Below the pieces are notes generated by a model that saw only the letters and a program-made list of their open reading frames with translations, was not told the DNA's origin and made no database searches. A program made the translations under genes and the position numbers. Shown piece after piece: positions 13,331 through 22,797 of a stretch of DNA of 43,700 nucleotides. The stretch is from Planctomycetaceae bacterium (GTDB lineage Bacteria > Planctomycetota > Planctomycetia > Planctomycetales > Planctomycetaceae). The stretch covers positions 1 through 43,700 of the forward strand of contig JAJDEJ010000115.1 of assembly GCA_029259815.1 (NCBI GenBank), in the 5' to 3' direction. Position 1 is the stretch's first letter. Each line of letters opens with the position of its first letter.

Positions 13331-13813
13331 ATGACAGTGCAGACGAAATCGGTCAAGGGACGCCGCACGGTTTCCTATCAGTCTTTCGATGACCTGCTGG
13401 CTGATGCCGAGGAGATGGCACACAGTGTCGTGCAGACGCTGGGCAACTGGTCGCTGGGGCAGATCTTTCAGCACATCGCGACCGGGCTGGAATCTTCGAT
13501 CGATGGGTCGCCGATGACGGTCCCGTGGTTCATCAAGCTTGCTCGACCGTTGATGAAGAAACGGTTTCTGACCAAGACGCTCTCACCGGGGTTTCAACTC
13601 TCAGGCCGTGCCCGGGAATTCATGGTCCCCGTCGCAACGGTCTCAACAGCGGAAGGGCTCGATGCACTACGATTGGCTGTCTCACGCTGTGAGACGGAAC
13701 AAGAGCGTGCTCCCAACGGGCTCCTCGGGCGACTCTCGAGAGAGGAGTCGGATCAGTTCCAACTCCGCCACGCCGAGATGCACATGAGCTTCGTCGTCCC
13801 AGCGGACGAGTGA
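13331..13813 (+). CDS. DUF1569-type protein (DinB-like fold expected)
   Basis: 160 residues with a good Shine-Dalgarno (AGGAG, 10 nt ahead). The segment NWSLGQIFQHIATGLESSIDG and the end QLRHAEMHMSFVVPADE fit DUF1569, a family common in planctomycetes and related to the DinB four-helix fold; the spaced His residues could bind a metal. Function is unknown. An intact gene; a 47-nt fragment of its 5' end plus leader is duplicated at 11977-12100. Confidence 0.78.
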   Translation: MTVQTKSVKGRRTVSYQSFDDLLADAEEMAHSVVQTLGNWSLGQIFQHIATGLESSIDGSPMTVPWFIKLARPLMKKRFLTKTLSPGFQLSGRAREFMVPVATVSTAEGLDALRLAVSRCETEQERAPNGLLGRLSREESDQFQLRHAEMHMSFVVPADE

Positions 13814-13905
13814 GACACTGACCCCATTTGACGTAGACGAGTCTCCGTCGATGCGGGAGAATCAGCGGAGAAGGTGAGTTGGCACTGAACGCGAGAAAGT
13901 CACCC

Positions 13906-14112
13906 ATGAGTACGACCATCGATTTGACGGATCAGGAGGCACAGGTTCTCCGCGAGCTGACTCAAATGCAAGACGTGGCAGAGGCCGCTCGAGTCGCCAT
14001 TCAGGAGTTCGTGAGATATCGCAAGCGAATGAACCTGATCGCGTTGTTCGATCAAGTGGAAATGGACGATAGTTGGCGGGAACTCGAGCATCACACGGGA
14101 GATGCCACATGA
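13906..14112 (+). CDS. Small antitoxin-like protein, first gene of an HNH cassette
   Basis: 68 residues from ATG 13906. The N-terminus (STTIDLTDQEAQVLRELT) followed by a helix (VAEAARVAIQEFVRYRKR) looks like a VapB/ribbon-helix-helix-like or small helical DNA-binding protein, with an acidic tail (DQVEMDDSWRELEHH) of the kind that covers a toxin in antitoxins. The last four bases ATGA are shared with the start of the next gene, so translation is coupled. No proven family. Confidence 0.6.
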   Translation: MSTTIDLTDQEAQVLRELTQMQDVAEAARVAIQEFVRYRKRMNLIALFDQVEMDDSWRELEHHTGDAT

Positions 14113-14357
14113 CAGTCAAAGAGACCACCCCGCTTTGGGAAGAGATTGCCGACCTCATGACGTCCGACGCCTCGGCGGACGAGATCACAGCGTATCACCC
14201 CTCCGAGGCCATTCAGCAGCGAGTGCGAGACCTGTTGCACAGGTCGAATGCTGGCGAGTTGACGTACGACGAGGAACGCGAGCTCTCGCAATTTGAACAA
14301 GCCGAGTTATTCATGCGGCTCGTGAAGGTCCGGCTGCTCCCCAAGGCAGGATCATGA
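14109..14357 (+). CDS. Small acidic protein, second gene of the HNH cassette
   Basis: 82 residues. The helical segment SEAIQQRVRDLLHRSNAGEL followed by YDEERELSQFEQAELFMRLVKV is shared in style with small proteins often found next to antitoxin-like and HNH genes in cyanobacteria and planctomycetes. It overlaps both neighbours by ATGA. The function is unknown; it may bind or restrain the nuclease. Confidence 0.65.
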   Translation: MTVKETTPLWEEIADLMTSDASADEITAYHPSEAIQQRVRDLLHRSNAGELTYDEERELSQFEQAELFMRLVKVRLLPKAGS

Positions 14358-14767
14358 CGGAGTACGTCTCCGTCGAGCTAAGACGTCTGATCGATGAACG
14401 GTCAACGGGGCGATGTGAGTACTGTCACATTCATAACGACCATGTGGTCCTGCCCCACGAACCGGATCATGTGATCGCGATCAAACACGGTGGGCTCACT
14501 GAGGCGGACAATCTTGCGTTGGCCTGTTTTCTCTGCAACCGTTTCAAGGGCAGCGACCTTGCGTCAATTGACCCGCAATCAAATCTCATCGTGCGGTTGT
14601 TCCATCCTCGCACGGACAACTGGCTAGACCATTTTCGTGCTGACGATGATGGCCGGATCGTGCCCCTGACCGACATCGGACGAGTCACCGCACAACTGCT
14701 AAGATTCAATCTCTCGGAATCTGTGTTGACCCGTTGTGAATTGATTGCCCGCCACCTCTATCCATAA
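14354..14767 (+). CDS. HNH endonuclease
   Basis: 137 residues. It has CEYC near residue 22, then [20 protein letters not shown] and [15 protein letters not shown]: two CxxC zinc knuckles around the DHVxAxxHGG nuclease core and the closing CNxxK. This is the minimal HNH (ββα-metal) nuclease. The long C-terminal half ([20 protein letters not shown]) is conserved in style but unassigned. It is the last gene of a three-gene unit linked by ATGA overlaps and ends 7 bp before uvrB. It could be a toxin, a defence nuclease or a repair enzyme. Confidence 0.88.
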   Translation: MTEYVSVELRRLIDERSTGRCEYCHIHNDHVVLPHEPDHVIAIKHGGLTEADNLALACFLCNRFKGSDLASIDPQSNLIVRLFHPRTDNWLDHFRADDDGRIVPLTDIGRVTAQLLRFNLSESVLTRCELIARHLYP

Positions 14768-14774
14768 TCTCGTG

Positions 14775-16889
14775 ATGCCCGACTTTGACCTCCAGTCCGA
14801 CTTTGCTCCCGCCGGGGATCAGCCGCAGGCGATTGATGAGCTTGTGCGCGGGATCAGGGACGGGCGGCGGTCGCAGGTGCTGCTGGGGGCGACCGGCACG
14901 GGCAAGACCTTCACGATGGCGAACGTCATTGCGCAGGTACAGAAGCCGACGCTGGTGCTGGTCCACAACAAGACGTTGGCTGCCCAGTTGTATGGCGAGT
15001 TCAAGGAGTTCTTTCCGCACAACGCGGTGTCGTACTTTGTCAGCTATTACGACTACTACCAACCCGAGGCGTACATTCCACAGCGGGACATCTACATCGA
15101 AAAAGACTCCTCCATCAACGAAGAGATCGACCGACTGCGGCTCTTGGCGACCAGTGCGCTCGTCTCGCGGCGGGACGTGATCGTGGTGGCGAGCGTGTCG
15201 TGCATTTATGGGTTGGGGTCGCCGAAGGACTATCTCGCGATGATGGTCCCGCTGAACGTGGGAGCCGAGATCGATCGTGACGAACTGCTGCTCAAACTGG
15301 TCGACATCCAGTACGACCGCAACGATATCGAGTTCCAGCGCGGCAAGTTCCGCGTGCGGGGCGATGTCATCGAAGTATGGCCGGCGTATGAGGAGTTTGC
15401 GTATCGCATCGAACTGTGGGGCGATGAGATCGAGAAACTCAGCATCATCGATCCACTCACCGGCGAGAGTGAGAAGCCGCAGCAGGACATCTACATCTAT
15501 CCGGCCAAGCACTTCGTGCTCCCGCAGAGCCGCATCGATGATGCCATGCAGGAGATCGAGGACGAGATGCAGCAGCAGCTTGCTAAGTTCCAGAAGGAAG
15601 GCAAACTCCTCGAAGCCCAACGCCTCTCCGCCCGCACACGGCACGACATGGAGATGCTCCGCGAGGTCGGCCACTGCCCCGGCATCGAGAACTACTCACG
15701 CGCCCTCGCCAAACGTCAACCGGGCGAGCCGCCCTACACGCTGTATGATTTCTTCCCTGACGACTTCCTGATGTTCGTCGATGAGTCGCACGCGACCGTG
15801 CCGCAGGTGCGGGCCATGTTCAACGGTGACCATGCCCGCAAGACGACACTGGTCGAGCACGGCTTCCGCCTCCCGATGGCTCTGGACAACCGGCCTCTCA
15901 AGTTCGACGAGTGGAATGAACGCCGTGATCAGGTGGTGTTCGTCTCGGCCACACCAGCCGATTGGGAACTCGAACAGTCCGAAGGCGAGATCGTCGAACA
16001 GGTCATTCGCCCCACCGGCCTCGTCGACCCGGTCATCCATATTCATCCGGCCCGAGGCCAAGTTCCACATCTCATCGAGCAGATTACCACTCGGGCCGCA
16101 CGGGGCGAACGAACCCTCGTCACCACGCTGACGAAACGACTCTCGGAAGACCTCGTCGGATACTTACAGGAAGAGGGTGTCCGATGCGAGTGGTTGCACT
16201 CGGAGCTTGATGCCATCGAACGGGTCGAGGTCTTGCGGGAACTGCGGGAGGGGAAGTTCGACGCGGTCATCGGCGTCAACCTTCTGCGTGAAGGTCTCGA
16301 TCTGCCGGAAGTCTCGCTCGTCTGCATTCTCGATGCCGACAAACAGGGTTTCTTACGCAGTGCCACCAGTCTCATCCAGACGATCGGTCGCTCGGCGAGG
16401 AACGTCAACGCCGAGGTCTACCTCTATGCCGACCAAGTGACGGACGCCATGCAGCAGGCGATCGATGAGACGAATCGCCGCCGTGAGAAACAGATCGCCT
16501 ACAACACCGAACACGGCATCACCCCGGAAACGATCAAAAAGGCCATCCGCCGCGGCATCGAGGAAGAGATCGCCGCCCGCCGCATCGAACGCGAAGCGAC
16601 CGGCCACGCCGACGAAACCGAGTACGTCACACAAGAGTATCTCCAGGAACTCGAAGCGGAGATGTTGGCAGCAGCCGAGAACCTCGAATTCGAACGAGCC
16701 GCCGACCTGCGCGACAAAATCCTCCGCCTCAAGAGCGGCGGACATCAGTCAATCGACGATGGCACTGGCACCAAATCCATCGCCCCCTCCCGCCGCCAAA
16801 GCGCTCGCAAACGCGGCAAGGCAGCCCGAGGACAAAAGGGCAAAGGCTCAAGAGGCCGCGTCCCCCGCCCCAAACGTGGTAACGCGTGA
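14775..16889 (+). CDS. uvrB: UvrABC system protein B
   Basis: 704 residues from ATG 14775 (a longer frame from TTG 14745 overlaps the HNH gene). UvrB receives DNA from UvrA, verifies the lesion with its beta-hairpin and then loads UvrC in nucleotide excision repair. Walker A GATGTGKT is at residues 38-45, the Tyr-rich beta-hairpin [13 protein letters not shown] near 90-102, DESHATVPQ in the middle, and helicase motifs [13 protein letters not shown] and [13 protein letters not shown] motif ([12 protein letters not shown]) lies near the C-terminus. After it comes a basic tail of about 54 residues rich in Arg/Lys/Gly that standard UvrB lacks. Confidence 0.97.
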   Translation: MPDFDLQSDFAPAGDQPQAIDELVRGIRDGRRSQVLLGATGTGKTFTMANVIAQVQKPTLVLVHNKTLAAQLYGEFKEFFPHNAVSYFVSYYDYYQPEAYIPQRDIYIEKDSSINEEIDRLRLLATSALVSRRDVIVVASVSCIYGLGSPKDYLAMMVPLNVGAEIDRDELLLKLVDIQYDRNDIEFQRGKFRVRGDVIEVWPAYEEFAYRIELWGDEIEKLSIIDPLTGESEKPQQDIYIYPAKHFVLPQSRIDDAMQEIEDEMQQQLAKFQKEGKLLEAQRLSARTRHDMEMLREVGHCPGIENYSRALAKRQPGEPPYTLYDFFPDDFLMFVDESHATVPQVRAMFNGDHARKTTLVEHGFRLPMALDNRPLKFDEWNERRDQVVFVSATPADWELEQSEGEIVEQVIRPTGLVDPVIHIHPARGQVPHLIEQITTRAARGERTLVTTLTKRLSEDLVGYLQEEGVRCEWLHSELDAIERVEVLRELREGKFDAVIGVNLLREGLDLPEVSLVCILDADKQGFLRSATSLIQTIGRSARNVNAEVYLYADQVTDAMQQAIDETNRRREKQIAYNTEHGITPETIKKAIRRGIEEEIAARRIEREATGHADETEYVTQEYLQELEAEMLAAAENLEFERAADLRDKILRLKSGGHQSIDDGTGTKSIAPSRRQSARKRGKAARGQKGKGSRGRVPRPKRGNA

Positions 16890-16967
16890 TCGGGTGTCAC
16901 ACTCGCATGCGGGTGCTATGGTACTCGAACGCAAATAAACCTCATCGTGCCATCAAGTCATTCATCC

Positions 16968-17723
16968 ATGCGAGTCGGTCTCTTTATCCCCTGCTATGTC
17001 GATCAGCTGTTTCCCGATGTGGGGATGGCAACGGTCGAGTTACTGGAGCGTTGCGGTTGTGACGTCGAGTTCCCGGAGGAGCAGACGTGTTGCGGGCAGC
17101 CGATGGCGAACACCGGATGCTGGGATGAGGCGAAACCGCTGGCAGAAAAGTTCCTGCGGCTGTTCTCGCCGTACGATGCAGTCGTTTGTCCGTCCGGGAG
17201 TTGTGTGGCCATGGTCACGCATCACTACGACGAGTTTCTCGACGGAAAGCCAGGCTTTGCGGATCTCAAAGCGAAGACTTTTGAATTGACGCAGTTTCTC
17301 ACACAAGTCGTGAAACTGGAAAACCTGGAAGGGGTGTCCTTCCCGCATCGGGTCGGACTGCACAACAGTTGTCACGGGTTGCGGGAGTTGCGACTGGGGC
17401 GATCTTCCGAACGGATGGAGCCGGACTTCAGTCTGGCCAAACAGTTGCTCTCACTGGTCGATGGCATCGAACTCGTCGACCTGGAACGGACCGATGAGTG
17501 CTGCGGGTTCGGCGGCACGTTCGCCGTGACCGAAGAAGCCGTCTCCTGCATGATGGGACGCGACCGGATTCACGATCATGAGCAAGCGGGAGCCGAGGTC
17601 ATCACGGCTGGCGACATGTCCTGTCTGATGCACCTGGATGGGCTGATCCGTCGTGACGGTAAGCCGCTGCGTGTGATGCATATCGCTCAGATTCTGGCGG
17701 GTCGTCAAGTGCAGCCGTCTTGA
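16968..17723 (+). CDS. LutA-like (Fe-S)-binding CCG-domain protein
   Basis: 251 residues from ATG 16968. Two cysteine-rich CCG repeats are visible: first EEQTCCGQPM with CPSGSC, second HNSCHG with DECCGFGGTF. LutA forms the lactate oxidation complex with LutB and LutC, passing electrons from L-lactate to the membrane. Neither lutB nor lutC is in the window, so it may serve another oxidase of the same kind. No strong Shine-Dalgarno is seen. It follows uvrB on the same strand after a 78-bp gap. Confidence 0.88.
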   Translation: MRVGLFIPCYVDQLFPDVGMATVELLERCGCDVEFPEEQTCCGQPMANTGCWDEAKPLAEKFLRLFSPYDAVVCPSGSCVAMVTHHYDEFLDGKPGFADLKAKTFELTQFLTQVVKLENLEGVSFPHRVGLHNSCHGLRELRLGRSSERMEPDFSLAKQLLSLVDGIELVDLERTDECCGFGGTFAVTEEAVSCMMGRDRIHDHEQAGAEVITAGDMSCLMHLDGLIRRDGKPLRVMHIAQILAGRQVQPS

Positions 17724-17951
17724 AATTCGGACGACCGACATTTTCGTCGGCAGCGCATTGAGGATCGGATGACGGCAGAGAGGCTGTGAGTTTTTTGTAG
17801 CCGTCCCCTCACGCCGTAGGACGGACTTCCAAGCCCGTCCAGAACCACCGTACATCAGAGATGTCTGACGATGGATTGGGGAATGGACGGATTTGGAAAT
17901 CCGTCCTACGAAATACTGACAGCCTCAGAGCCGTCGGCTTGGGACGTATGG
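17724..17951. repeat. Inverted repeats between lutA-like gene and cfa
   Basis: GTAGGACGGACTTCCAAGCC (from 17816) and its inverted near-copy GACGGATTTGGAAATCCGTC (from 17886) flank about 45 nt. A small hairpin CCGACATTTTCGTCGG lies near 17732. GAGCCGTCGGCTTGGGACGT (17928-17947) recurs at 25942. No gene is seen. Confidence 0.7.
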
Positions 17952-19298
17952 TTACGCAGCGCGGCGCATCGCAGGCATTGGCTTGTAGAGGTGGGCTCTT
18001 GTGGGTGGTTGGCCGGAGACGCCTTTGCTGCGGCGGTTGCTGGCGACGGTTTGGAAGATACAGGCGGAGCCGTCGCGGATGGCCATGCTGACGCCGGCGA
18101 GATAGAGGATCCACATCCGATACTTCTCGGCACCGACGTGCTTGATCGCTTCTTCGCTGCGGGCGGAGAGGCGTTGAACCCAGAGTTTGCAGGTGTGAGC
18201 GTAGTGGTCGCGCCAGCCTTCGACGTCGTGGACCTCGAAGCCGGAGGACTCCATTGATTCGACCATGTGGCCGATGTGATCGAGTTCACCGCCGGGGAAG
18301 ATGTACTTCGCGAGCAGTCGGCGTTCGGGTCGCATCTTGCGGAACTTGCGGTTCGTGCCTTTAGCCGGTCGGGTGATGCCGTGATTGAGGAACATGCCTC
18401 GATCGGGGAGCAGGCTGCGGACCTTCTGCATGTAGCCGTCCATGTTGTCGATGCCGACGTGCTCGACCATGCCGATGCTGGCGACCTTGTCCCACTCGCC
18501 TTCGAGGTGTTGATAGTCTTTCAGTTCGAGTGTGACCTGATCATCGAGTCCGAGACGCGTGACCTTCTCGCGGGCATAGTCGAGTTGGCGTTGCGAGAGG
18601 GTGATGCCGTGGGCCTGCACGCCGTAGTTTCGGGCAGCATGAGTGACGAGGGCTCCCCAGCCGCAGCCGATGTCGAGGAAGCGTTCGCCCGGCTTGAGCT
18701 GCAGCTTGCGACAGATCATGTCGAGTTTATCCTGTTGCGCCTGTTCGAGCGAGTTGTTCCAGTCGGTGAAGTAGGCACAGGAGTAGACCATCTCCGGGTC
18801 GAGGAACAGTTTGTAGAAATCATTACTGATGTCGTAGTGGAACTGGATGAAGTCCTTGTTCTCACCCTCGGCTCGTTTGCGACCGATCTCGTCACCCGCA
18901 TAACAGTGGTCGACTTCGGTTGGCTCAGCCGGGGTGAAGAGGAACGAAGCGACGGCTTTTGCGAGAACCGTCTTGGAAACGCTGCGAGACTTCTTGCGGG
19001 AGTTGCGCACGCGAGCCGTGTCGATGAACGTGTACAGGTCGGTGCCGTGGAAGTCGATCTGTCCGCGGGCATAGTGCCTCAGCAGATTGTCGGGAGTGGG
19101 ACGACGCATCAGCGAGCCGATGACGCCGGGTCCGCTGATCGAGACGGCGAGGTTGGAGCGAACGCTCTTGCCGAGCGGCACTTCGCTGCCATCCCAGAGT
19201 CGCACCGAGACGGGGGAGTCGAGTTTCTCAGCGAGACCTTGCAGGAAGGTGCGGGCCACATTCAGCTGTCGCTGTTGACGTCGTGTCATCTCGGACAT
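17952..19298 (-). CDS. cfa: Cyclopropane-fatty-acyl-phospholipid synthase
   Basis: 448 residues. The enzyme adds a methylene from SAM to double bonds in membrane lipids. A preceding domain of about 130 residues (SVRLWDGSEVPLGK, LLRHYARGQIDFHG) leads to the Rossmann SAM domain with LDIGCGWGALV. Typical Cfa segments follow: SNDFYKLFLDPEMVYSCAYF, LSQRQLDYA, MVEHVG and KYIFPGGELD. The length is close to the family norm; the last 30 residues are a loose basic tail. ACGGAG stands before the start. The gene is alone on its strand, converging on the LutA-like gene. Confidence 0.94.
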   Translation of the reverse strand: MSEMTRRQQRQLNVARTFLQGLAEKLDSPVSVRLWDGSEVPLGKSVRSNLAVSISGPGVIGSLMRRPTPDNLLRHYARGQIDFHGTDLYTFIDTARVRNSRKKSRSVSKTVLAKAVASFLFTPAEPTEVDHCYAGDEIGRKRAEGENKDFIQFHYDISNDFYKLFLDPEMVYSCAYFTDWNNSLEQAQQDKLDMICRKLQLKPGERFLDIGCGWGALVTHAARNYGVQAHGITLSQRQLDYAREKVTRLGLDDQVTLELKDYQHLEGEWDKVASIGMVEHVGIDNMDGYMQKVRSLLPDRGMFLNHGITRPAKGTNRKFRKMRPERRLLAKYIFPGGELDHIGHMVESMESSGFEVHDVEGWRDHYAHTCKLWVQRLSARSEEAIKHVGAEKYRMWILYLAGVSMAIRDGSACIFQTVASNRRSKGVSGQPPTRAHLYKPMPAMRRAA

Positions 19299-19532
19299 TC
19301 TCCGTAACTCTCAGACAGGTCGTGGGCTAGTGCGTCCCCTGAAGATTGGCAGCGCGCTGGGCTCCCCATGTTCAAGAGACGCGTGGGATAGCGGTTATCG
19401 GTGGAATGGGTCAATGCCAAACGTCTTTAGCTGGGAGCCTTTCTGTCGGCCGACCGAAGGATCGCATTTCGAGCCATAGATGGGATAAACTGCGCTGGAC
19501 TCCACCTAGCCTCACTTCAACGGATTGAACCC

Positions 19533-20783
19533 ATGAACACATCTCGGGCCGAGGGTCGCATTCTGGTCGTGGATGACGAAGAACACGTGCGCGAGTCATT
19601 CGCAAACCATCTGGAGGGAAATGGTTACGCAGTCGAAACGGCATCTTCGGCGAAGCGAGCCCTTGAGATGATTACTGAGCTGGAATTCGATCTCGTGCTT
19701 TTCAACATGCATATGCCGCAGACGACCGGAACCGAAACGGTCGCCATGCTCCGTGAGAAGTATTCGCCGGCCGAATTGCCCATCATCATCAACTCGAGGT
19801 CTCCCTCGACGACGGACATTGTTGAGGCATTGATGGCGGGGGCCAATGACTATGTCACCAAAGATGTTGACATCGGCATCCTGCTCGCCCGGATTCGGAC
19901 AAACATTGCTCTGAAGAAAACGAATGAGCAATTCGTGCAGACGAATCGTTCGTTGGTGGCCATGCAAAAGAAGATGGAGTACGACCTTCATGCGGCTGCC
20001 AAGGTTCAGCAGGAACAGATGCCGGACCCCAAGTTGGTCATCGACGGTTGGGAGGTGGCGTGGGGCTACACACCTTGCGATACATTGGGCGGTGACTCGC
20101 TGAATGTCATTCGGCTCGACGATGAGAATTGGGCGTTCTATGTTCTGGACGTCTGCGGACATGGCGTCCCGGCTTCACTGTTGGCGGTGAGCCTGAACCG
20201 TATCCTCTCGCCGGGCCCCGGCGGAGCCGGCATGTTCGACACGCTCTTGCCCCCGCGACCATTGGGCGACGGGCGCGGCGAACAGGAATCCGCCTCCGTT
20301 GCCTCGGCCGTGTATGTGCTCGAACGTCTCCAGGAAAAGTTCGTGCCGCAAGACGATCCGATGCAATACTTCACGATCGTCTATGTCACACTCAACTCAC
20401 GCACGGGTGAGATGCGAATCGCATCGGGAGGGCATCCGGCTCCGATTCTCACTGAGCAGGGAAAGCCGCCCGTGTTACTTTCCAAATCGGACGGTCCGCC
20501 GATCGGACTCATTCCCATTGAACTGGACATCCCCTTCATCGAAGCCGAGTTGCAATTCAATCCGGGCGACCAGCTGATGTTGTACTCAGACGGATTGATC
20601 GAAACGTTCAATGAGAACAACGAGATCTTCGGAGCCGACCGCTTGAAACAGTGTCTCTCCGAGACTCGTGATTTGCCATTACAAGACGTCGTCCAAAGTG
20701 TCCAGGATCAACTCCACCAATGGCGGAAGGAAGCCGCTCAACAGGACGACGAGACACTGCTCTGCATCCGCCGTGATCGCTAA
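19533..20783 (+). CDS. Pseudo-receiver plus PP2C-type (SpoIIE/RsbU) phosphatase
   Basis: 416 residues. The N-terminal 125 residues are a response-regulator receiver: VVDDEE (Asp14, Asp15), a switch region near Asn87/Ser88 and DYVTK (Lys110). The phosphate-accepting Asp is Asn58 (VLFNMHMP; codon AAC), so normal phosphorylation is not expected. A short coiled segment leads to a PP2C phosphatase domain with GGDSLNVIRLD, LDVCGHGVPASL, ASGGHPAPIL, MLYSDGLIE and DDETLLCIRRD, carrying the metal-binding aspartates. Such proteins control anti-anti-sigma factors in partner-switching pathways. It sits just ahead of the glycosyltransferase gene (22-bp gap). Confidence 0.9.
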   Translation: MNTSRAEGRILVVDDEEHVRESFANHLEGNGYAVETASSAKRALEMITELEFDLVLFNMHMPQTTGTETVAMLREKYSPAELPIIINSRSPSTTDIVEALMAGANDYVTKDVDIGILLARIRTNIALKKTNEQFVQTNRSLVAMQKKMEYDLHAAAKVQQEQMPDPKLVIDGWEVAWGYTPCDTLGGDSLNVIRLDDENWAFYVLDVCGHGVPASLLAVSLNRILSPGPGGAGMFDTLLPPRPLGDGRGEQESASVASAVYVLERLQEKFVPQDDPMQYFTIVYVTLNSRTGEMRIASGGHPAPILTEQGKPPVLLSKSDGPPIGLIPIELDIPFIEAELQFNPGDQLMLYSDGLIETFNENNEIFGADRLKQCLSETRDLPLQDVVQSVQDQLHQWRKEAAQQDDETLLCIRRDR

Positions 20784-20805
20784 CGCTACAGGCACTTCAT
20801 CTTCC

Positions 20806-22482
20806 ATGCGTTCACACCTCCTCAAGGATTCTCGCCGGACAACAACAGTTGGGATCGGGTTACTGATCATCCTGTTCGTGGTGTTGGGGATGCATACGGC
20901 TTGGCGCAAGACGATCACACACGACGAAATCTGGCATCTGCCGATCGGAATCCTTAATCTACAGACGCGGCAGTTTCATTTTGAAGACCTGAATCCTCCG
21001 CTCACGCGGATGTGGGCCGGCATTCCCGGATGGTTACTCGGCCCAGAAGTGCAAACTGGCAATGGCTTCAGTGACATCGCTGGCAAGTACATCCGCACGA
21101 ACACCGAACATCGCAGGTGGTATGTCTGGGGACGCGTCTTCAACTTGATGTTCGCCGTGGCGACGATCCTTATCATCTGTCGGTGGGCACGTGACTGGTT
21201 CGGCGATGCGGCGGCCCTTTTGACGGCCCTCTTGTGTTGCACCGAGCCGAACCTGATCGCACACAGCAGTCTGGTGACTCCCGAAGCCGGACTCATGCTC
21301 GGCTTTACTGCAACGCTTTACCTTTTGGGGCGTTGGTGGCAGCAGCCAGCCTGGCTGGCTGCGATCATGTTGGGGACGGTGACCGGACTCACACAAGGGA
21401 CAAAATTCACAGCCATTCTGCTGTATGCAATCATCCTCATCGTGGGCGGATTGGCCATTCTCCGACCACGAGATGAGCACTTCTCGCGTTGGCGGACTGT
21501 CTTGCAATGGCTGACGGTGCTGGTCATCAGTCTAGTCGTCTGGAACGCAACGTATCTCTTCCGAGGAACAGGACTCCCCCTGGAGAGTTACAAGTTTCAA
21601 AGCCATGCCATGCAATCGGTTCAAGAGTCATTATCCTCTTGGGGGCAGTTGCCAGTGCTGCTTCCCAAATCTTACATGACGGGGATCGACCGACAGCGGT
21701 CAGTGATGGAACAACAGCATCCGATCTATCTCGACGGACAGTGGAGCTTGCAAGGATTTCGTTCGTACTTTGTACACACCCTCCAGTACAAGCTGAGCCA
21801 CGGGCTGCAAATGCTCGTGCTCGTTGGTCTGGTGATGGCTCTTTGGCAGTCGGAAAATGAGCGGCGGATCGAGATCATTGTCCTGGTGGGATTGCCTTGC
21901 ATCCTGCTGATCGGCATCGCGTCCCTGTCATCAATGCAACTTGGCGTCCGCTACATTCTTCCCCTGCTGCCACTTCTCATTCTCCTTGTGGGGCCTGTGG
22001 CCGAATGGGGTGCCCGCTTATCACCGCTGCTGAAATGGGGACTCGCAACGCTGATCATCCTTGTGATGGCCCTTCCACTCAGGCATCACCCGCATCATCT
22101 GGCGTACTTCAACGAGGCTGCCGGCGGGCCGATAGGCGGACGCTATCATCTGCTCGATTCCAATCTCGATTGGGGGCAAGACTTGCATCTCGTCCGGGAA
22201 CTCATGGACGCCGAAGGGCTGGACGAGATCGGACTCGTCTACTTCGGTACGCTCCCGCCAGACATTCTCGGCATCGACTATCACGTCCCGCCCGGTCGAC
22301 GTCCTGAGCCGGGATGGCACGCTGTCAGTGTCAACTTCGTGATGGGGCGCCCCCACGTTGTCCCCGAGCCAGACGGACAAGGGCGACCCGCTGACATCAA
22401 CGAGTTCGGCTACTTCCGGGCATTCGAGCCGGTCGTCACCCTGGGCGGCTCGATCGATGTCTACCACATCGAGCGTCAATGA
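20806..22482 (+). CDS. Membrane glycosyltransferase of the PMT/ArnT-like type
   Basis: 558 residues from ATG 20806, 22 bp after the phosphatase stop. Many membrane helices are visible. After the first helix comes KTITHDEIWHLPIGI, where DE matches the catalytic acidic pair of GT-C enzymes, and the following PPLTRMWAGIPGWLLGP is the usual PMT-like loop. The soluble C-terminal end contains LDSNLDWGQDLHLVRELM, a motif seen in planctomycete relatives. It would move a sugar from a lipid carrier to a protein or lipid on the outer face of the membrane. The acceptor is unknown. Confidence 0.82.
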   Translation: MRSHLLKDSRRTTTVGIGLLIILFVVLGMHTAWRKTITHDEIWHLPIGILNLQTRQFHFEDLNPPLTRMWAGIPGWLLGPEVQTGNGFSDIAGKYIRTNTEHRRWYVWGRVFNLMFAVATILIICRWARDWFGDAAALLTALLCCTEPNLIAHSSLVTPEAGLMLGFTATLYLLGRWWQQPAWLAAIMLGTVTGLTQGTKFTAILLYAIILIVGGLAILRPRDEHFSRWRTVLQWLTVLVISLVVWNATYLFRGTGLPLESYKFQSHAMQSVQESLSSWGQLPVLLPKSYMTGIDRQRSVMEQQHPIYLDGQWSLQGFRSYFVHTLQYKLSHGLQMLVLVGLVMALWQSENERRIEIIVLVGLPCILLIGIASLSSMQLGVRYILPLLPLLILLVGPVAEWGARLSPLLKWGLATLIILVMALPLRHHPHHLAYFNEAAGGPIGGRYHLLDSNLDWGQDLHLVRELMDAEGLDEIGLVYFGTLPPDILGIDYHVPPGRRPEPGWHAVSVNFVMGRPHVVPEPDGQGRPADINEFGYFRAFEPVVTLGGSIDVYHIERQ

Positions 22483-22797
22483 CCATGTCTGCTCGTTGAT
22501 CCTGACACTGAGTGAAGTCTGACGGATAGGGCGACCTCAAGTGCGATCACCTAATCTCGACATCCTCGCTGATCGGATCAAGCCCCCCATGCTCTTCGGG
22601 TGAGTTTGACGTTTGTTCTGAATGTAACTCGGCAGTGCATGTTTTCCACATGGAATGATTGGCACAACCCGCAGTCAGTCTGGAAAACAACGATCCAGCG
22701 CGAGAGAGTTGATCGACGTCGTGTCCGAGGTCCGGGCTGATTCGATCAGCTGTTTTGTTCTCGCCAAGATTGACCAACAATTTGAGGGGATTCAAGT
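22483..22797. other. Intergenic stretch before the cysteine-rich protein gene
   Basis: 315 bases without a convincing gene. A short open frame on the minus strand looks accidental. I see no strong repeat. The promoter of the cysteine-rich gene should lie at its right end, but no clear boxes were found; GAGGGG stands before the ATG. Confidence 0.4.

Noticed and set aside
14745..15674. Long minus-strand frame over uvrB (322 residues)
   Set aside because: It is a shadow of uvrB; no motifs and low-complexity Asp/His-rich translation.
18267..19307. Plus-strand frame of 346 residues over cfa
   Set aside because: It is the complement of the cfa gene, which has the full SAM motif set.
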